Numbered from the stretch's first letter, positions 18,699 through 29,664 are shown. The stretch is DNA of 64,000 nt from Ignavibacteria bacterium (GCA_030693705.1 JAUYAB010000100.1:27303-91302), one strand, 5' to 3'. Notes: a model not told the origin generated them from the sequence alone. Numbers and translations are program-made.

Positions 18699-21251
18699 TT
18701 AGTGAAGCTCTGGAAAATTCGGAATAGTAAATTTAAAGTTCGCGCCTTTCCCGTATTCGCTCTCAACCCATATTTTGCATTGGTGTTTCTCGATCATCTC
18801 TTTGCACAAGATTAAACCGAGTCCGGTGCCTTCTTCGTTATTAGTTCCTTTAGTTGAAAAATGAGAATCTATCCTGAAAAGTTTAGAAATATCTTCCGGT
18901 TTGATTCCGACCCCTGAATCAGCAATTGAAACTTCAACAAAATCTCCGCGCTTCACTGATGAAACGGTTATGTCTCCACCTTCAGGAGTAAATTTAATTG
19001 CATTTGAAATGAGATTCTGAAATACGGAGTTCAGCATATTTAGATCGGCATTAATATGGAGAGACTTATCAGCCTCATTTATAAGCTGAATGTTTTTATT
19101 GCTCGCCGATCTCTCCAAAATTTTGAAAACATAATTAACTTCGTCGAAAAGATTAATCCGTTCCGCCTGGAACTCGATATTGCTTCTTTGCATTCTCGAC
19201 CAGTGGAGTAAATTTTCAATTAATTTATAAAGATTGTTGGAAGCCCCATTAATATCCCGGGCAAGTTTTAGTTTGTCCTCGTTATCGAGCGAGTCAAACT
19301 CATTTAAAAGAAAATTAGAACAGCCCAGCAGTCCCTGGAACGGGCTCTTAAGATCATGGGCAATTATTGAGAAGAATTTATCCTTGCTGTTATTAAGTTC
19401 CTGTAGTTCTTCAGAATACTTTTTTATTGCTTCTTCAGCCCAAATTCTTTGGGTAATATCGATGATAAATCCTTCGAGATAATTTTCATCCGGATTTGTA
19501 GAAGTAACTCCAAAACCTTTGTCCAGCACCCACTTCTCTTCGCCGCGCTTTGTTATAAGCCGATACTCAGTCTGGTAAGGTTGGTTCTTAACAACACAAT
19601 CGTTAATTCGGGATACTACATTTTCTTTGTCATCAGGGTGAATTAATGAGTTGAATGAAATTTGCTGGTTCCCGATTAAACTATCAATTCCATATCCGGT
19701 AAGCGCTAAACAGCCGTCGCTAAGATAACTCATTGTTCGTTGGGCATCATTCTTACAGCGATAAGCAATGCCCGAAAGATTATTAATAAGCGTTGAAAGT
19801 TTTCTTTCGCTTTCTCTTAATGAATTTTCACTTCTTTTTCTTTCTGATATTTCTATTTCCAAATGTCTGTTGGTATCTGCAAGTTCGCTGGTTCTTTCAA
19901 GAATAAGTTCTTCAAGTTTTTCCTGATGAAGATTTAAAGCGGCTTCAGCGTTTTTTCTATCGGAAATATCCTGGATGTGAACCAGGTAACCAACCACATC
20001 TGAAGATTCTTCCAAAAGGAGGGGAGAGATAAGTAAATCAACAAAGACTTCACCTGTTTTGATAACGCGGTAAAGTCTATCTCTTTTGAAAAAATCGAAA
20101 TCAAAAAGCTGTTCAATTCTGATGGATTCATTTCTTAAAAGTTTTTCTCTATCCGCATCGGATAAAAAGGAATTATAAAGAAGATTATAGCCGTCAAGTT
20201 CCAATACGGTTGAAAGTCCGAAAATTTTAAATGAAGCTTTGTTCATATGAACGAAGGAGCCATCGGGTCCGAAAAAAATAATTCCGATGGGAGATTCTTC
20301 AAAGATGTTGCGGAATCGTTCAGCGCTAAGTTTAAGCGCTTCTTCCGTTAGAAGATGTTCGGAAATTTCCTTTTCGAGCTGAAGATTTACCTCGGTTAAT
20401 TCTTTTGTTCTTTTTTCCACCAACTCTTCAAGCTGGTTTTGTACTTCGCTTAGATCAAGTTCGGTTTTTCTTTGTTTGGATACATTACGGAAAACAAGCA
20501 CAACACCGGTGATCTTTCCCTTCTCATCAATTATCGGGGCGGCGCTGTCATCAATTGGAATTTCATTTCCTGATCGCGCAACAAGAGAAACTTTTGATTG
20601 CAAATTAGAAGATGATTTTGTCTTGAGCACATGAAGAACCGGATTTGGAACTTCTTCACGCGTTTCTTCATTTATTAATTTTAATGTCTTGGAAATATTT
20701 TTGCCTATCAGTTCCTTTTCAGATAAACCGGAAAGTTCCTCGGCAATTTTATTCGAGAATGTGATCTTGCCATTTACATCTGTAGTGATAACCGCATCTC
20801 CGATGCTTCTAAGCGTAGTAAAAAGCCATCGCTCGTTCTCTTCTAATTTCTTTTCAATCGAATGTTTGTGCAAAGCAACTTCAATGGTTGAATGAAGTTC
20901 TTTTACTTCGAATGGTTTTAAGATATACCCGTAGGGTTCGGCAAGTTTTGCCCTCGCCAAGGTTTTTTTATCTGCATAAGCGCTAAGAAAAATTACCGGG
21001 ATATTGTATTCCGCTCTAATTTTTTTTGCAATGACAACCCCATCGTTACCGTCTTTCAACAGAATATCGAGAAGGATGAGATCCGGTGATTTTTCTTCTA
21101 CCACTGCAAAGACTTCCTTCTCCGTTGAGACAATATCGACGACATTATAACCGGAAGATGTTAAGCATGTCTGCAAATCAATTGCGATGATGCTTTCATC
21201 TTCCACAATCAGAATATTTTTCTTTTCCAACAATAGCTCCAACCCCCTCAA
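18699..21251 (-). CDS. Receiver-multi-PAS-histidine kinase
   Basis: The product is about 850 residues. A receiver at about 10-130 (LILLDILLKDG, ILKPFEVK) is followed by three PAS domains (about 140-260, 305-430 and 475-605) with coiled-coil linkers rich in Glu and Leu between them. HisKA (FFSIIAHDLKSPFQG) and ATPase (NLISNAIKFT, DSGVGIKPED, GTGLGLILCKE) close the protein. No ATG is near the start. The frame opens with TTG at 21251, but TTG codons at 21233 or 21230 have a GAGGGG stretch about ten bases before them and are equally good. It is cytoplasmic and is paired with the kinase at 17151-18656. Confidence 0.85.
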   Translation of the reverse strand: MRGLELLLEKKNILIVEDESIIAIDLQTCLTSSGYNVVDIVSTEKEVFAVVEEKSPDLILLDILLKDGNDGVVIAKKIRAEYNIPVIFLSAYADKKTLARAKLAEPYGYILKPFEVKELHSTIEVALHKHSIEKKLEENERWLFTTLRSIGDAVITTDVNGKITFSNKIAEELSGLSEKELIGKNISKTLKLINEETREEVPNPVLHVLKTKSSSNLQSKVSLVARSGNEIPIDDSAAPIIDEKGKITGVVLVFRNVSKQRKTELDLSEVQNQLEELVEKRTKELTEVNLQLEKEISEHLLTEEALKLSAERFRNIFEESPIGIIFFGPDGSFVHMNKASFKIFGLSTVLELDGYNLLYNSFLSDADREKLLRNESIRIEQLFDFDFFKRDRLYRVIKTGEVFVDLLISPLLLEESSDVVGYLVHIQDISDRKNAEAALNLHQEKLEELILERTSELADTNRHLEIEISERKRSENSLRESERKLSTLINNLSGIAYRCKNDAQRTMSYLSDGCLALTGYGIDSLIGNQQISFNSLIHPDDKENVVSRINDCVVKNQPYQTEYRLITKRGEEKWVLDKGFGVTSTNPDENYLEGFIIDITQRIWAEEAIKKYSEELQELNNSKDKFFSIIAHDLKSPFQGLLGCSNFLLNEFDSLDNEDKLKLARDINGASNNLYKLIENLLHWSRMQRSNIEFQAERINLFDEVNYVFKILERSASNKNIQLINEADKSLHINADLNMLNSVFQNLISNAIKFTPEGGDITVSSVKRGDFVEVSIADSGVGIKPEDISKLFRIDSHFSTKGTNNEEGTGLGLILCKEMIEKHQCKIWVESEYGKGANFKFTIPNFPELH

Positions 21252-21648
21252 TTAAAATTCGTTATACAATTTTTCCGGTTTAGTTTCAATATTAAGCCGC
21301 AATGAAAAGCGCTTAGCTGACCCGGAGACTACATAAAGTTTAGTTAGAACCAAAGATGCATTTCTGAATGATGACATTCCAACAACGTGTTTCAATCGTT
21401 AATCTAAATGCTCGCGGATCAATCATGTTCATCCAGAATGTTTTTTGTATGAACGTAAGTAATATACAAAGTTGATTATTTTTTCTCTTTCCTCAACTTT
21501 ATAAGAAGAATTTTAAAACAACCGTAATAATTTAATAATTTATAAGTTCAAATTAACATACAAATTAAACATGACCGAAACTCTTTGTTCTTTGAGCGGT
21601 GAAATGTAGAGTGATTTTCATCCGCTTTGAATATGTATCTTCCATAAG
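21252..21648. other. Non-coding spacer between two kinase genes
   Basis: About 400 AT-rich bases separate the two minus-strand kinase genes. They should hold the promoter of the 18699-21251 gene. I see no convincing open frame, terminator hairpin, tRNA or known RNA motif. Confidence 0.5.
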
Positions 21649-24108
21649 TTAATTCCTTGTCGTAAATGGTTTAAGAAACGTTAAAATAAAAGCAGCGCCG
21701 TTATTATTTATCATTTCAAGATTACCGTTTAATTGTTTGGCTAAGATATTTACGAGTGTTAATCCAAGGGATTGTGTTTCTCTCGATTCTAAATCTTCCG
21801 GCAGCCCGATACCGTTATCGCTTACAATTAATTGCAATTTGTCGTCTTCAACCGGCAGGAGTTTTATAATCATTTTACCTTTACGTCCATCTGAAAAAGC
21901 ATATTTTAAAGAATTCGAAACTAATTCGTTGATTATAAGTCCGCAGGGAATTGCAGTATCAACATCTAACAAAATGTTGCTGATCTCTACATCAACCTCA
22001 ATTAATTTTGTGTTGATGTTGTATGCTTTAAAAAGAGAGAGCGTCAAATTGCTCACGTAGTCTTTAATGTCAATATTGGCGAAGTCGCGGGTTTGATACA
22101 ATTTTTCATGGATGATCGCCATTGATTTTACCCGGTTCTGGCTGTCGTTAAAATATCCGCGGGATGGTTCATCCTTTATGAATTCAGCTTGCAAAGTGAG
22201 CAGACTTGAAATGATCTGGAGGTTATTTTTTACGCGGTGATGAATCTCTTTGATCATTATCTCTTTTTCTGCAAGAGAGTCCTGAAGCAGTTTTTCCGCT
22301 TTTATTCTTTCGGTAACATCAAGGGCAAGCACTAACCGCGCATCTTTTTCACCAAAAGTAATAGAATGCGAAATAAGTTCTGTGTCAATTAATGATCCGT
22401 CTTTTGTTACATGTTTCCAGATGCCGGCGACATGCACCTTTGGCTGTGGTTTTGACAAATATTCCAAAGCGGCGGGAATTTCACTTTGCGGATAAATATC
22501 TTTTACATTCATGGCTAAAAATTCATCCTTGGAATAACCATAAATTCTCATAGCCATATCATTTACAGTTAAAAAGTTCAATGAGTCTTTTTCGTAAACC
22601 CACATTGGATAAGGATTACTCTCAAATAATGTACGATAACGGATTTCACTTTCTTCAAGGGCAGTTTGGATTTTTGTCCGTTCGAGTATCTCATTCATCA
22701 ATTTTTCATTTGCTTTTTCGAGTTGTGAAGTTCGCTGGACAACTCTGCTTTCCAACTCTTGATTTAATGAGACTATTTTTTCTTCTCTTTTTTTATTTTG
22801 ATAAGCATTTGCAAAAATATCTGCGATTACTTTCAGCAATTGCAAACTTTCCTTTGAAAACTCCCGCTTATTCAGAATCGCATCAAATCCAAGGAAGCCG
22901 ATAAGTTCGTTAGAATAGATCAAGGGAAGAATTACAACTGATTTTATTTTGGATCGCTGCAGAATTTTTTTTAACAATACCATGTCGTCCGGCAGTTGCT
23001 CAACGTCGGGGATGTAAACCGTTTCGAAAGAAGTTAATTTTTCTTCCAAATAGCGTAATGAAGCTGATCCCATTTTTTGAGATTTGATAATTGAACGGGT
23101 GACTCCATTCCCAATCCATTCGTGCGATTTTATATAGGTATGCTCATCTTCCGAACAGAAAAAGAGATAACTTCTCTCAACATTAAAAAACATTCCGATC
23201 ACTTTTAATGCGGCTGAAATACCCTGATCGATTTTGGTTAACGGAATATTAATAAAAGCGGTTGATATGGTGGCGATTAGTTTTTCGAATCTTGCATTTA
23301 ATTTAAGCGCTTCTTCGGTCTGTTTAATTTCAGTGTAATCTTTCAATGTTCCGAAAACGCCGGTTGTTTTCATATCTTCTCCCAAAGCTCTTTTGCAATG
23401 CACCTCAACCCATTTGTAAGTTTTTTGTTTTGTTAAAAAGCGGCTGATCAATATGGAATCCGGTTTATCTTTTTTGATAATTTGAGAAAAGAAAAGCATA
23501 CTCTTCTCTTTTTCATCCGGGTGAAGATAGTTTGCCGGTTCAGTTCCCAAACTTTCTTCTACGGAAAAACCGGTTAGGTTTGTCCAGGCTGGATTTAAGA
23601 AAGTCCAACGGTTGTTTTCATCAAGCTGAAAAATTACCTCATTAATATTTTCAATCATTGAATTGTAGCGTTCCCAGGTAACTTTCAGTTTTTCTTCACT
23701 TAATGCTTGTTCCCGGATTTTTTTAGCTAACGTAATATTTTCTTTTGTAAGCTCTTCCGAAATCATTTTATTATTTCGGAAACGATTTCCAAACCATCCG
23801 GTCAATCCTCCAATCCCAACGACAGCAATATCAATGGGAAGAGATTGGACCAACAAGTTTAAGCTTGCTGAAGGTGAAGCAGGAGCCAATAAATAATTAA
23901 GAATTAGAATAACGAATGCAGTAAAAACCCCGGCATTTTTACCGGAAATCCAACCGGCGAAAGCCACAGGAACAAAACACAAAACGAATACCGTTACATT
24001 AAAAATCGGGAAGAAGAATCTTAATAGAAGCAAATAAATTAAAACAGACACCGCGATAAGTATCGGATTAATGAACTTAGCCGGAATTCCGCTTTTAATA
24101 GTTTCCAT
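21649..24108 (-). CDS. Membrane sensor kinase of the HisKA_2 type (MASE-like TM, PAS, GAF, PAS)
   Basis: The 819-residue protein starts with about four membrane helices (residues 14-107: PILIAVSVLIYLLLLRFFF onward), similar in layout to the KdpD-type DUF4118 region. A PAS domain follows at about 145-265, GAF at 280-430 and a second PAS at 475-595. The kinase core is of the HisKA_2/HWE-related type, with the phospho-His in KEIHHRVKNNLQIISSLL and an ATPase with GLIINELVSNSLKYAF and VSDNGIGLPED. Such kinases often signal to single-domain receivers. The 24122 kinase lies 13 bp upstream on the same strand, so the two are likely co-transcribed. Confidence 0.88.
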   Translation of the reverse strand: METIKSGIPAKFINPILIAVSVLIYLLLLRFFFPIFNVTVFVLCFVPVAFAGWISGKNAGVFTAFVILILNYLLAPASPSASLNLLVQSLPIDIAVVGIGGLTGWFGNRFRNNKMISEELTKENITLAKKIREQALSEEKLKVTWERYNSMIENINEVIFQLDENNRWTFLNPAWTNLTGFSVEESLGTEPANYLHPDEKEKSMLFFSQIIKKDKPDSILISRFLTKQKTYKWVEVHCKRALGEDMKTTGVFGTLKDYTEIKQTEEALKLNARFEKLIATISTAFINIPLTKIDQGISAALKVIGMFFNVERSYLFFCSEDEHTYIKSHEWIGNGVTRSIIKSQKMGSASLRYLEEKLTSFETVYIPDVEQLPDDMVLLKKILQRSKIKSVVILPLIYSNELIGFLGFDAILNKREFSKESLQLLKVIADIFANAYQNKKREEKIVSLNQELESRVVQRTSQLEKANEKLMNEILERTKIQTALEESEIRYRTLFESNPYPMWVYEKDSLNFLTVNDMAMRIYGYSKDEFLAMNVKDIYPQSEIPAALEYLSKPQPKVHVAGIWKHVTKDGSLIDTELISHSITFGEKDARLVLALDVTERIKAEKLLQDSLAEKEIMIKEIHHRVKNNLQIISSLLTLQAEFIKDEPSRGYFNDSQNRVKSMAIIHEKLYQTRDFANIDIKDYVSNLTLSLFKAYNINTKLIEVDVEISNILLDVDTAIPCGLIINELVSNSLKYAFSDGRKGKMIIKLLPVEDDKLQLIVSDNGIGLPEDLESRETQSLGLTLVNILAKQLNGNLEMINNNGAAFILTFLKPFTTRN

Positions 24109-24121
24109 ACAAATTATTCAA

Positions 24122-27100
24122 TTAATATTTCCCCGAAGCTACAATTGTTGATATCAATTGGATCAGTTCATTTTTATCAAACGGCTTGGAAATATAATGA
24201 GAACATCCGCCCGAAAGGAATTCTTTTTTATCGTTTTCCATTGCGTAGGCAGTAACAGCCACAATAGGAGTTGAAGAATATTGCTTCATTTTTCGCAGTT
24301 CTTTTGTTACCGCCATTCCATCCATGCCTACACCGAGATTAATGTCCATCAAAAAGAGATCGTACTCCTTTTCAGTTGCCAATTTAAGCGCGGTACTTCC
24401 ATCTTTCGCGGTTTCAACTTTACAGACTTCTTTCAAATATAATTGTACTACATTCTGGTTGATGAAATCATCTTCAACATACAGCGCCACTTTAGGGGCA
24501 GCCTTTCCCTTTTTACTTTCCTTGAGAGTTTGAAAGGTCTCTTGCTTGGGAGGAAGAACTTCATCCAATTTTAAAGTATAATCTAACGAAGGGAATTTAA
24601 CGGTGAAAGTTGAACCGACACCTACTTTACTTTCAACGGTAATTGAGCCGTTCATCAGTTCGATAATTCTTTTTGAAAGGGTTAAACCTAAACCGGTTCC
24701 TTCAAAACTCCGCCCCATTCCTTCGCTGACTTGACGAAATTCTTCCCATATAAGATCAATTTTATCTTCGGGAATTCCAATGCCGGTATCCTTTACTTTT
24801 ATGAAGATCAAATCGTTTTGTTGAGTGAGTTCTTTCCCAACTTCAACGGTTATCTTTCCGTTTTCGGTAAATTTAATAGCGTTTGCAATCAGATTACTTA
24901 TTGCTCTTTTAAAAAGATTTTCATCGAGCAGTGCAAAACTTACTTCGCAGCCAACGATTGGCTCTAATTGTAAATCCTTTTTAGCCGCATCAGCGGTGAA
25001 TGAATTGACGATTGACTTAACCTCAGAAACCACATTGATGTTTTGCCCAACGATTTCAATTTTTTCCGTTTCAGCTTTTGATAAATCTAAAATTAAATTT
25101 AGGGTTTCACTCAGGCGTTTTCCGGAAGTATAGATGGTTTGAGACATGTCGGCAAATTCAGGGTTTTCAATTGATGAAGAAAGAATTGTTGCGTAACCCA
25201 AAATTCCGTTTAGCGGCGTTCTTAATTCGTGGCTCATGTTTGCAAGGAAATTGGATTTCAATCGGCTCATCTCTTCAGCTTTTTCTTTAGCGTTGATGAG
25301 TTCTTCTTCAGCTTTCTTTCGCTCTGATAAATCCACATACATACCATAAAGACCAACTATCTTGTTATTCACTATTACAGGTACGGCAAGGATGTGAACA
25401 TAAACAAGAGTACCATCCTTTCTTCTACGGTAACTATCTTTGCTTATCTGGGTGCCGCTATGGGCTTCATCTGAACACGTCTTTGCTTCCTCTTTGAATT
25501 CAGGAGAAACTATTAAGTCATTGATCGCCCGATCTCCAATTTCTTCGAAAGCGTAACCGAACAGCGCTGAGAACGATTTATTGATATGAATAAATTTGTC
25601 TTTATCATCTAACAAAGCAATTGCAATCGGTGAGTTCTCGAACAATTGTGCAAATCTATTTTTTTGAGAAATAATTTCTTCTTCCGTGTGTTTGCGTTCG
25701 TTGATGTTCTCACAAACAATGTAGATGACAATCTGCCCATCAGTCTCTTGTATAGCCCGCGCGGATTCCTTTACCCACATCACGCTTCCTGTTGGGCACA
25801 CCTTGCGTAATTCCCAATGAAATACCTGTCCTAAATTCTTCACACAATGCGCTACATACTGTAATGCAGATTCTTTGTCTTCGTCATGAAACACCTTCAG
25901 CACAGATTGTCCGACCAATTCAGGGGCTGTGTAGCCGAGTTGTTCACATCCATACTGGTTAACAGACAGCACGGTGCCGGCAGGATCAACCGTGAAGTAC
26001 ATGGAAGGATTGTCTTCATATAAGGTCCGGTACCTCTCTTCGCTTTGGCGCAGCGCCTCTTCTGCCCGTTTACGCTCGGTTATATCTTCAACAGTACCAT
26101 CATAATAAAGTATTTTTCCATCCGAATCGCGAATTGCCTTAGCGCTCTCTCTGGCTACAATTACATTGCCATTGCGACAAATCCATTTTGCTTCTAAATT
26201 GATAATCTCACCCTCATTCTCGATTTGATAGATAAAATGTTTTCGCTCATAAGAAGGCTCGAAACCATCTTTTGCAAGATTTCTATCCGCAAGTTCTTTG
26301 AAAGATGAATAGCCTAACATTTTAACTAAGGCTCGATTTGCCAGTAATATTTTTCCGTCCGGCGTTGTTCTATAAAAACCTATTGGAGCATTTTCATATA
26401 AGTTGCGAAACCGCTCCTCACTTTTAAGCAATTCTTCTTCAACCTGTCTGCGCTCGGTTATGTTTCTCGAAATCGCCAGGATATTTATTGGCTTACCAAA
26501 CTTATCCTTTACAAAAGAAGTTATTCCTTCCACCCAAATTTTTGTGCCGTCTTTACGATATTGTTCTGTTACAAAAATTCTGCTTCTGTTTGGGTCTGCC
26601 TTGCCGGACGCATCATACTCCATTTCTTCCATAAATGTTTGTTGAATCAACTGCCATGAATTAGGAGCCATAACTTTTTCAAGTCCCAGGGCTATTAATT
26701 CATCCGGAGTATACCCAAGTAGTTTAATTACTGATGGGCTTATATAAGTGTAATTAAGGTTCATATCGAAAACGGCAATTGTATCAGCCGTATTTTCGGC
26801 AATTAAACGATACCTCTCTTCACTTTCCCGCAACGCTTCCTCAGCATGCTTTCGCCCGGTTATATCGGCAATAATGACCATTATTGCAGGTTCTTCCATA
26901 TACATAATGGGTGTACCATTAATCTCGACATCTACGATACTGCCGTCTATGCGAATGAGTTTTTCCTCGGTAGAGGGTTGAGGTTCATTAGTTTCAAGTG
27001 ATCTTTGAAAGCGGGTGGTCACACTTTGAATAAAATCGGGATAGACAAAGTCAAAAACATTTCGCCCAACGAACTCATCTACTGAACGAGCCCTGAGAAT

Positions 27101-29212
27101 CTTGCATGTAGCCATATTCGAATAAACAATCTCTCCGGAAGGGAGGTGGATGACCACACCAAGCGGCTGGTTCTCCACCAAACTTCGGTACTTGTTCTCA
27201 CTTTCCTGCAAAGCTTTCTCCCATCGCTTACCTTCAGTGATATCTCTATTGCATACCCGTTTTCCAAGAAAATTTTTCTGTGAATCAAAGATGGGTCTAC
27301 AGATATGGTGGAGATGTATAATAATACCATCTTTTTTTCTAATTCTAAATTCTAATTCGTTAACTTCATTTCTGTGCTCGTGTAAATACTCTTTTTGGCG
27401 GTGTTTCATCATTAGTTCAGCATCTTCGGGGATTACAATTTTTTCCAATAATGAAGTGTTTGAAATAAATTCATTTTGTGTATACCCGGTAACTCTTTCA
27501 CATGAAGGAGACATATAAATGAAATTGTTTTCAACTCCTTCCCAGTATTCCCAATCATAAGTAAAATCTGCAACGGTACGAAATTTAAGTTCGTTGGCTT
27601 TAATTTGATCAACTGCATCTCTTCTTTCTGCAAGCATGCGAATCTTTTCTAAAGCTATGCTTACTTGTTTGCTAACTGAATTAAGGAAATCAATTTCTTC
27701 GCTTTTCCATTCTCTTTTATTGTGCGTTTCGTTAAGAACCAGGAGATGGTATCCATCGGGATAAAAAGCGAAAGGATACCAGAGCGCGCTTTTAATCTCC
27801 ATCGTTCCGTGTAATATTTTATCTGAATTGTCTTTTAATAGAGCGGGATGTATCTTATCAAAGTGGCTTGTTACATAATGCCTGGTTTCTTTCATCTCCG
27901 TAATACCACTAATGAAAATATCAATCGGGTAAACACCTTTAGTGGGAGTGATATCTGAACAACCTGGATTTAACCTTTCGCTGTAAGCGGTTAATTGATT
28001 TTTGAAAAAATTAACATCATAAATTAAACAACGGTCAACATCCAGCGTTTCACCTAAAACCTCGGTAGTTTTTTCTATGATAGCGGCGCTGTCTTCCTCT
28101 GAAACTATAACGTTTGCAATTTCATTTAGTGCATTTGAAAATCTAAGCTGATGAAGAAGTGTAGTTTTAAATTCTTCTTGAGTTTCACTCAATTCTTTTT
28201 CTTTACCAAAAAGTTCTCTGTAAATATTTCTTTGGTGGGAATAATAAATCCACGCCAGACCTGCGCCGGATAAAAGGATTAAAACAAATGTACATATCCC
28301 GATGAAAACAGCCTTGAAGGTTAGTTCGGAGTAAATTTCACTTTTATCAACTTTGGCAACCATAAACCAGGGCATTCCTGGAACCGGTTGAATATCCGAG
28401 AGAACCTGCACACCGCGGTAGTCTTTTCCTTCCGCAATTCCTTTATAACCTAAAACCGCTTTTACTGCAGGAACCTCTATTTGGGTTAAGGGTATTTTGA
28501 GTTTCAAGGCAGTATTTTTCAGATGCCGTGAATCATTGAGGAAGAGAACATTGTCACCGTTTTTGCGTAGGAGTATAGTCTCGGCTGTTTTGCTTGGCAC
28601 GGGCCATGTTTGTAATAAAGGATACAAATAATCATCCGGGTCAACACGGAACAGTAAGGCTGCAATTGGAATATTTTTTTCGTCAACAATCGGAGCAATT
28701 ATATCAAAGTGAATTTTATTATGTATGGTGCAGTAATAAAAATCTGTAAATGTTATTTTCTGTTTTTTACAAGCTTTCCGGATGCTGGATGATGTAAGGG
28801 TATCAAAAGTAATCTCTGGAGGATTGACGGAGAGCAGAAATTCTCCTTGCGGGGAGACAAGCATAATATCTTCATACCCATGATTTCTTTTAAACCGGGC
28901 TAATCGTTTCAATATTTCTTTTTTAAGCGAAAGGTCTTTCTTATTTCCAAACCATTGTTCAATTTGTCTAGTAAAGAACGTTGCTTGCGTTGCAATGTTT
29001 GCATCGCCTATTCTTTCTTTTAGCCATTGTTCAATCTCACTGATCTTTAATTCGGCAACAGCTTGAACTTCTAAGTACTTGTCTTTGCGGATGGATTTTT
29101 CTTCGGATGAATAAAAGAGATACCCGGCAATCAAAAGCAGTATGCTTATCGTTCCTACTAAAACGAGCATATACCATTTTTTAATTACTTTTGGTCTCAA
29201 CGCATTTTCCAT
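24122..29212 (-). CDS. Very large hybrid sensor kinase: dCache-like, GAF, six PAS, kinase, receiver
   Basis: The protein is 1,696 residues from the ATG at 29212, which has AGGTGA just upstream (a GTG at 29221 is also in frame). Membrane helices at about 14-34 and 305-328 flank a periplasmic Cache-like domain. Then come a GAF domain (about 365-530), six PAS domains each introduced by an S-E-x-R/K-F/Y-R-type linker (about 540-1290), HisKA (FLANMSHELRTPLNG), ATPase (NLIANAIKFT, DTGIGIPED, GTGLGLTLSKR) and a C-terminal receiver (LFLMDINLG, ISKPFDKN). There is no Hpt domain, so a relay would need a separate Hpt protein. The periplasmic ligand is unknown. It is divergent from the chemotaxis genes. 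Confidence 0.9.
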   Translation of the reverse strand: MENALRPKVIKKWYMLVLVGTISILLLIAGYLFYSSEEKSIRKDKYLEVQAVAELKISEIEQWLKERIGDANIATQATFFTRQIEQWFGNKKDLSLKKEILKRLARFKRNHGYEDIMLVSPQGEFLLSVNPPEITFDTLTSSSIRKACKKQKITFTDFYYCTIHNKIHFDIIAPIVDEKNIPIAALLFRVDPDDYLYPLLQTWPVPSKTAETILLRKNGDNVLFLNDSRHLKNTALKLKIPLTQIEVPAVKAVLGYKGIAEGKDYRGVQVLSDIQPVPGMPWFMVAKVDKSEIYSELTFKAVFIGICTFVLILLSGAGLAWIYYSHQRNIYRELFGKEKELSETQEEFKTTLLHQLRFSNALNEIANVIVSEEDSAAIIEKTTEVLGETLDVDRCLIYDVNFFKNQLTAYSERLNPGCSDITPTKGVYPIDIFISGITEMKETRHYVTSHFDKIHPALLKDNSDKILHGTMEIKSALWYPFAFYPDGYHLLVLNETHNKREWKSEEIDFLNSVSKQVSIALEKIRMLAERRDAVDQIKANELKFRTVADFTYDWEYWEGVENNFIYMSPSCERVTGYTQNEFISNTSLLEKIVIPEDAELMMKHRQKEYLHEHRNEVNELEFRIRKKDGIIIHLHHICRPIFDSQKNFLGKRVCNRDITEGKRWEKALQESENKYRSLVENQPLGVVIHLPSGEIVYSNMATCKILRARSVDEFVGRNVFDFVYPDFIQSVTTRFQRSLETNEPQPSTEEKLIRIDGSIVDVEINGTPIMYMEEPAIMVIIADITGRKHAEEALRESEERYRLIAENTADTIAVFDMNLNYTYISPSVIKLLGYTPDELIALGLEKVMAPNSWQLIQQTFMEEMEYDASGKADPNRSRIFVTEQYRKDGTKIWVEGITSFVKDKFGKPINILAISRNITERRQVEEELLKSEERFRNLYENAPIGFYRTTPDGKILLANRALVKMLGYSSFKELADRNLAKDGFEPSYERKHFIYQIENEGEIINLEAKWICRNGNVIVARESAKAIRDSDGKILYYDGTVEDITERKRAEEALRQSEERYRTLYEDNPSMYFTVDPAGTVLSVNQYGCEQLGYTAPELVGQSVLKVFHDEDKESALQYVAHCVKNLGQVFHWELRKVCPTGSVMWVKESARAIQETDGQIVIYIVCENINERKHTEEEIISQKNRFAQLFENSPIAIALLDDKDKFIHINKSFSALFGYAFEEIGDRAINDLIVSPEFKEEAKTCSDEAHSGTQISKDSYRRRKDGTLVYVHILAVPVIVNNKIVGLYGMYVDLSERKKAEEELINAKEKAEEMSRLKSNFLANMSHELRTPLNGILGYATILSSSIENPEFADMSQTIYTSGKRLSETLNLILDLSKAETEKIEIVGQNINVVSEVKSIVNSFTADAAKKDLQLEPIVGCEVSFALLDENLFKRAISNLIANAIKFTENGKITVEVGKELTQQNDLIFIKVKDTGIGIPEDKIDLIWEEFRQVSEGMGRSFEGTGLGLTLSKRIIELMNGSITVESKVGVGSTFTVKFPSLDYTLKLDEVLPPKQETFQTLKESKKGKAAPKVALYVEDDFINQNVVQLYLKEVCKVETAKDGSTALKLATEKEYDLFLMDINLGVGMDGMAVTKELRKMKQYSSTPIVAVTAYAMENDKKEFLSGGCSHYISKPFDKNELIQLISTIVASGKY

Positions 29213-29664
29213 AAGACTCACCTAAAAAAAAATATTATTTTTCGTTTGCTGCATTAATTCAAAAACAACTGCTGTAAAGTTCGTAACACTTTTGCTTACA
29301 TGCAACTTCGCACGTTTGTATTTTGCCTGCTCTTTTTTTCGGGGAGAACTTTGAGGAAAAAAAATCTATTCACAAAGTGCCGTGAAGGAATACTAATCGG
29401 AACAAGTTGTACGTGAAAAGCAAGTTGCAATCACGTAATCTTGCAAACTTCTTGTTGCCGACTCTCTCTGCCTCTTAACTCCTCGGATTGGCTATTATCC
29501 GCCAGTGATGCAATATTCTTCAACTCTTACTCAATCGTAAACTCTTTAAATGCCTCTAAAATCGCAAATAACTAAAGAAAATACTAATTGGCACGATAAT
29601 GAATATGTCTAACAATGCGTTTTAGCAATTTTAATTTTATTAATTAATGTCTAGGAGATTAGAA
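29213..29664. other. Divergent promoter region between the giant kinase and cheW
   Basis: About 450 bp without a gene. It must contain the promoters of both divergent transcription units. Apart from one sigma-54-like site near 29588 I see no hairpin or open frame worth reporting. Confidence 0.5.
29588..29604 (+). promoter_or_regulatory. Possible sigma-54 promoter before cheW
   Basis: TTGGCAC (the -24 half of the sigma-54 consensus) is followed after five bases by TGAAT, in place of the expected TTGCA/T. The spacing is right but the -12 half lacks its C. It lies about 60 bp before the cheW start. An NtrC-type activator is encoded at 7108-8490, but no link is shown. Confidence 0.3.
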
